Both the position numbers and the translations under genes were made by a program. 23,157 nt of DNA. Source: an uncultured Clostridium sp. (lineage in GTDB: Bacteria > Bacillota > Clostridia > TANB77 > CAG-508). Positions 20,929-23,157 of this stretch are shown piece after piece; within the stretch, counting starts at the first letter, position 1; every line of letters begins with the position of its first letter. The notes under the pieces were generated by a model, which saw only the letters and a list, made by a program, of their open reading frames with translations, searched no databases and was not told the origin of the DNA. The stretch spans positions 1-23,157 of the forward strand of contig USGK01000023.1 of assembly GCA_900554175.1 (NCBI GenBank), in the 5' to 3' direction.

Positions 20929-21357
20929 TTAGTCTACAACTACTACACCCATAGATCTTGCAGTACCTGCAACCATACTCATTGCAGTTTCTAATGATGC
21001 TGCATTTAAATCTGGCATTTTTTGTTCAGCTATAGCTTTAACTTGTGCTTTTGTTATTTTTGCAACTTTATCTTTGTTTGGCTTTCCTGAACCTTTTTGA
21101 ATATTAATTGTTTTCTTAATTAATACAGCAACTGGTGGAACTTTTGTTATAAAATCAAAAGATTTATCCTTATATACTGTAATAACTACTGGTATTACAA
21201 ATCCAGCTTGACTTGCTGTTCTATCGTTGAATTCTTTAACAAATTGCATAATATTTACACCACTTGAACCTAAAGCTGGTCCAACTGGTGGAGCTGGTGT
21301 TGCCTTTCCTGCTTCTATTTGTAATTTAATTTGTTTTACAACTTCTTTTTCTGCCAT
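20929..21357 (-). CDS. rplK: Ribosomal protein uL11
   Basis: A 142-aa protein of the GTPase-associated centre, needed for stringent-response activation by RelA. The N-terminal proline-rich segment PAPPVGPALGSSGVNIMQF (21-39) and the C-terminal RNA-binding domain (KIAK-like block, GTARSMGVVV) are present. GGGAGGTG, right after the nusG stop, is its ribosome binding site. Confidence 0.98.
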   Translation of the reverse strand: MAEKEVVKQIKLQIEAGKATPAPPVGPALGSSGVNIMQFVKEFNDRTASQAGFVIPVVITVYKDKSFDFITKVPPVAVLIKKTINIQKGSGKPNKDKVAKITKAQVKAIAEQKMPDLNAASLETAMSMVAGTARSMGVVVVD

Positions 21358-21373
21358 TTTAGTGGCACCTCCC

Positions 21374-21910
21374 TTAATCTAGTTTTTGAACCTGTGAAAA
21401 TTCCAATTCAACTGGAGTTTCTCTGCCAAACATTGAAACCAAAACTTTCACTTTACTTTTTTCTTTATTAATTTCTTGTACAATTCCTGTATACCCATCA
21501 AGAGGTCCTCCAAGAATTTGAACATTGTCTTTAACATTATAATCTACTTTTATTGGAACATCATCAAATCCCATCTTTCTTATTTCTTCATCAGATAATG
21601 GAATTGGTTCAGTTCCTGAACCCACAAATCCTGTAACTCCTCTTGTATTTCTTACAATATACCACGATTCTTCTGTTACGATCATTTTTATTAACACATA
21701 ACCAGGGAAAACCTTTTTTAAATTAGTTTTCTTGTTCCCATCTTTAATTTCTATCTGTTCTTCCATCGGAACAATAATATCAAAGAAAAAGTCTTCTAAT
21801 TCTCTATTTTTAACAGTTTTTTCCAAGTCAGTTTTTACTTTATTTTCGTAACCTGAATAAGTATGAACAACATACCATCTTGGAACCATATCATAATCTT
21901 TTTGAGACAT
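21374..21910 (-). CDS. nusG: Transcription elongation factor NusG
   Basis: A 178-aa factor that binds RNA polymerase and modulates pausing and termination. The N-terminal NGN domain has WYVVHTYSGYENKVK (12-26) and FPGYVLIKM (about 69-77). The C-terminal KOW domain is at about 125-178 (VQILGGPLDGYTGIVQEI). Length is standard. The ribosome binding site is AAGGGGG close to the ATG. It lies 15 bp after secE, the usual pair. Confidence 0.98.
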   Translation of the reverse strand: MSQKDYDMVPRWYVVHTYSGYENKVKTDLEKTVKNRELEDFFFDIIVPMEEQIEIKDGNKKTNLKKVFPGYVLIKMIVTEESWYIVRNTRGVTGFVGSGTEPIPLSDEEIRKMGFDDVPIKVDYNVKDNVQILGGPLDGYTGIVQEINKEKSKVKVLVSMFGRETPVELEFSQVQKLD

Positions 21911-21925
21911 TTTTTAGCCCCCTTA

Positions 21926-22336
21926 TTATTCATTTACTTTTGACTGTTCTTCCGAACTATCTTCTTTTGAATTATCTTGTTCGTTTTCTGACTTCTGTTC
22001 TTCACTTGATTCAGAATTTACATCTACAGTCGTATCGCCTTCTGATATATCATTATCCTCTGATGTGTTACTTTCTCCTGCATTATTTTCAGAAGTATTA
22101 GTACTAAATGAAGTTTGAACTTTTTCTTGTAGTTTTACAATTCCATATTTATTTACACAATCGAAACAAACATCTAATATAAATACTATTAGAGCAAAAA
22201 TTACAACAAAAGCAATTACTCCTACAGTATTATTAAATAATTGTTTTGGTGTTGGCCAAACCACTTTTTTTAGTTCTTTTTTCATTTCTTTAAAGTAATT
22301 ATTTTTTTCTTTTACTTGCTTATCTTTTTTAGCCAT
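21926..22336 (-). CDS. secE: Preprotein translocase subunit SecE with a long acidic tail
   Basis: The single-span type of SecE, which clamps SecY. A basic N-terminal amphipathic helix with the signature WPTP (27-30) is followed by one membrane segment (about 36-58). The core ends near residue 77. The remaining 59 or so residues are an acidic tail rich in Ser, Glu, Asp and Asn with no hydrophobic stretch. Usual single-span SecE is 60-75 aa, so at 136 aa this one is nearly doubled. With the common N-in topology the tail would be outside the membrane. AAGGAGG precedes the ATG. It lies between rpmG and nusG. Confidence 0.96.
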   Translation of the reverse strand: MAKKDKQVKEKNNYFKEMKKELKKVVWPTPKQLFNNTVGVIAFVVIFALIVFILDVCFDCVNKYGIVKLQEKVQTSFSTNTSENNAGESNTSEDNDISEGDTTVDVNSESSEEQKSENEQDNSKEDSSEEQSKVNE

Positions 22337-22363
22337 TTTATTTCCTCCTTAAAATAGCCTAAT

Positions 22364-22528
22364 TTATTTTGTTTCTTTATGTGTTGTACGTTTTTTGCAG
22401 AATTTGCAGTACTTAACAATTTCTAATCTATCTGTATTATTTCTCTTGTTTTTTGAAGTTATGTAATTTCTTCTTTTACAATCTGTGCATTCTAGTATGA
22501 TATTTTCTCTTGGTCCTTTTGCTGCCAT
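22364..22528 (-). CDS. rpmG: Ribosomal protein bL33, zinc-binding form
   Basis: A 54-aa protein of the large subunit near the E site. Cys14, Cys17, Cys41 and Cys44 (ECTDCK and YCKFCKK) form the zinc site, and RNYITSKNKRN is typical of the family. The ATG at 22528 follows GGAGGTG and the frame ends in TAA at 22364. It is the first gene of the operon, about 70 nt after the predicted transcription start. The tRNA-Trp gene often found between rpmG and secE is absent. Confidence 0.96.
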   Translation of the reverse strand: MAAKGPRENIILECTDCKRRNYITSKNKRNNTDRLEIVKYCKFCKKRTTHKETK

Positions 22529-22572
22529 TTTATACACCTCCGAATTTATTTACCTTTTTTAAACGATGTGAT

Positions 22573-22631
22573 CGTATGCATCTAAGTTACATACGCTTTT
22601 ATATTTTAGCACCCTCAAGCCGGTTTGTCAA
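22573..22631 (-). promoter_or_regulatory. rpmG-secE-nusG operon promoter with an initial hairpin
   Basis: A perfect -35 TTGACA (22631-22626) and a -10 TAAAAT (22608-22603), extended by TG at -15, are 17 nt apart. The spacer is unusually GC-rich. Transcription should begin near 22596, directly at a hairpin with arms CGTATG (22595-22590) and CATACG (22578-22573), which could protect the 5' end of the mRNA. Confidence 0.85.
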
Positions 22632-22769
22632 CTAAAAAAATACTTTTTTTTGAGTTTTTTGAAAATTTTTCCAAAAACTATTTCTTTTTTTTATTGCTTT
22701 ATGATATTATACATTTGTAATTTTTAAAATTATAATTTGATTTTATATAAGAAAGGGACGAAATTTAAA

Positions 22770-23087
22770 ATGGAAATTAATGAAAAAAAAAGAGAAAAAT
22801 TTATGAATTACGCAGGAAAAAGAGTTAACAATATTATGCATGATATCCAAATTTTAGAGCCTATGTCTAGAAGTAACTCTTATGATTTCACTAAAGAAGA
22901 TGTCGAAGAAATGTTTAATGCAATACAAGAAACCCTTAATAATACAAAATACGAATTCGAGAAAAAATTCGAAAGAAAAGAACGTATTGAGAAAAAGGTT
23001 TTCAGTTTTGGAGCAACTTCAAATAATACAAGTTCGAACTCTCAAAACATTGATAGCAATGAATCCAATACAGAGCAATTAGATTAA
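22770..23087 (+). CDS. Short protein of unknown function
   Basis: A 105-aa soluble protein, the only supported plus-strand gene. I do not recognise it beyond a general likeness to small uncharacterised clostridial proteins that start EKREKFxxxAxxRVNxxxxDI. Residues 1-80 look helical and charged (KREKFMNYAGKRVNNIMHD, YDFTKEDVEEMFNAIQE). The last 25 or so residues are a low-complexity Asn/Ser/Thr tail. The frame is open back to a TTG at 22737, but the ATG at 22770 follows AAAGGGACG and fits better. A weak extended -10 (TGATATTAT, 22702-22710) lies upstream without a good -35. It is divergent from the rpmG operon. The 70 bases after it hold nothing recognisable. Confidence 0.75.
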   Translation: MEINEKKREKFMNYAGKRVNNIMHDIQILEPMSRSNSYDFTKEDVEEMFNAIQETLNNTKYEFEKKFERKERIEKKVFSFGATSNNTSSNSQNIDSNESNTEQLD

Positions 23088-23157
23088 AGTAATTAAAAAA
23101 TTCCAGAATATTCATTTGAAATGCAACAAAAATTTTAAAAAAAAGTAAATGAACAGT

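Noticed and set aside
22632..22769. Long A/T runs before the plus-strand gene as a terminator or origin
   Set aside because: The runs lack paired arms or repeated boxes such as DnaA sites. They look like ordinary AT-rich promoter DNA.
1..23157. CRISPR arrays, insertion sequences, prophage genes or tRNAs
   Set aside because: I saw no regularly spaced repeats, transposase or phage frames, or tRNA-like sequences on either strand.

Overview
The window looks like a chromosomal segment of a low-GC, endospore-forming Firmicute of the class Clostridia. It is strongly AT-rich, uses AGGAGG-type ribosome binding sites and several TTG starts, has zinc-binding forms of small ribosomal proteins, and carries the forespore sigma factor gene sigG. 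A gut-type uncultured lineage is plausible, but I cannot name the genus from sequence alone. Nearly everything is on the minus strand, so transcription runs from high to low coordinates.

Layout in transcription order: (1) a consensus promoter (22603-22631) drives rpmG-secE-nusG-rplK-rplA, then an L10 autoregulatory leader, then rplJ-rplL, then a ZIP-family metal transporter gene broken by a one-base insertion. A terminator closes this unit at 18238-18266. (2) A second consensus promoter (18181-18209) drives the fused S10-spc cluster rpsJ to secY behind a structured leader of about 300 nt. This unit ends at a strong terminator (7095-7125). (3) adk-map has its own promoter. (4) A promoter whose -35 box lies in the last codons of map drives infA-rpmJ-rpsM-rpsK-rpsD-rpoA-rplQ, ending at the terminator at 1641-1682. 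(5) sigG follows with a candidate forespore promoter, then a YlmC/YmxH-type PRC-barrel gene that is frameshifted. (6) Two consensus promoters in tandem feed a 16S rRNA gene whose first 60 bases lie at the left edge. One short gene of unknown function is divergent on the plus strand at the right edge.

Together these genes build the ribosome, the core of RNA polymerase and the Sec translocon. Departures from the usual Firmicute order are the absence of rpoB, rpoC, rpsL, rpsG, fusA and tuf between rplL and rpsJ, and the absence of rpmD between rpsE and rplO.

The most interesting unexplained structure is the S10 leader (about 17911-18174). It seems to contain two successive copies of one architecture: a hairpin, then an ACCAGG...TAAGTTAT block, then a strand complementary to the hairpin loop. 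It also carries a possible 42-codon ORF whose ATG coincides with the predicted transcription start. Other intergenic RNA candidates are two hairpins exactly 30 nt apart before rplB with a compensatory base change, a nested stem structure before rpsM, and hairpin groups before rplC and rplL. The two non-ribosomal frameshifts (ylmC-like and ZIP) are each explained by a single extra T in the reading direction.
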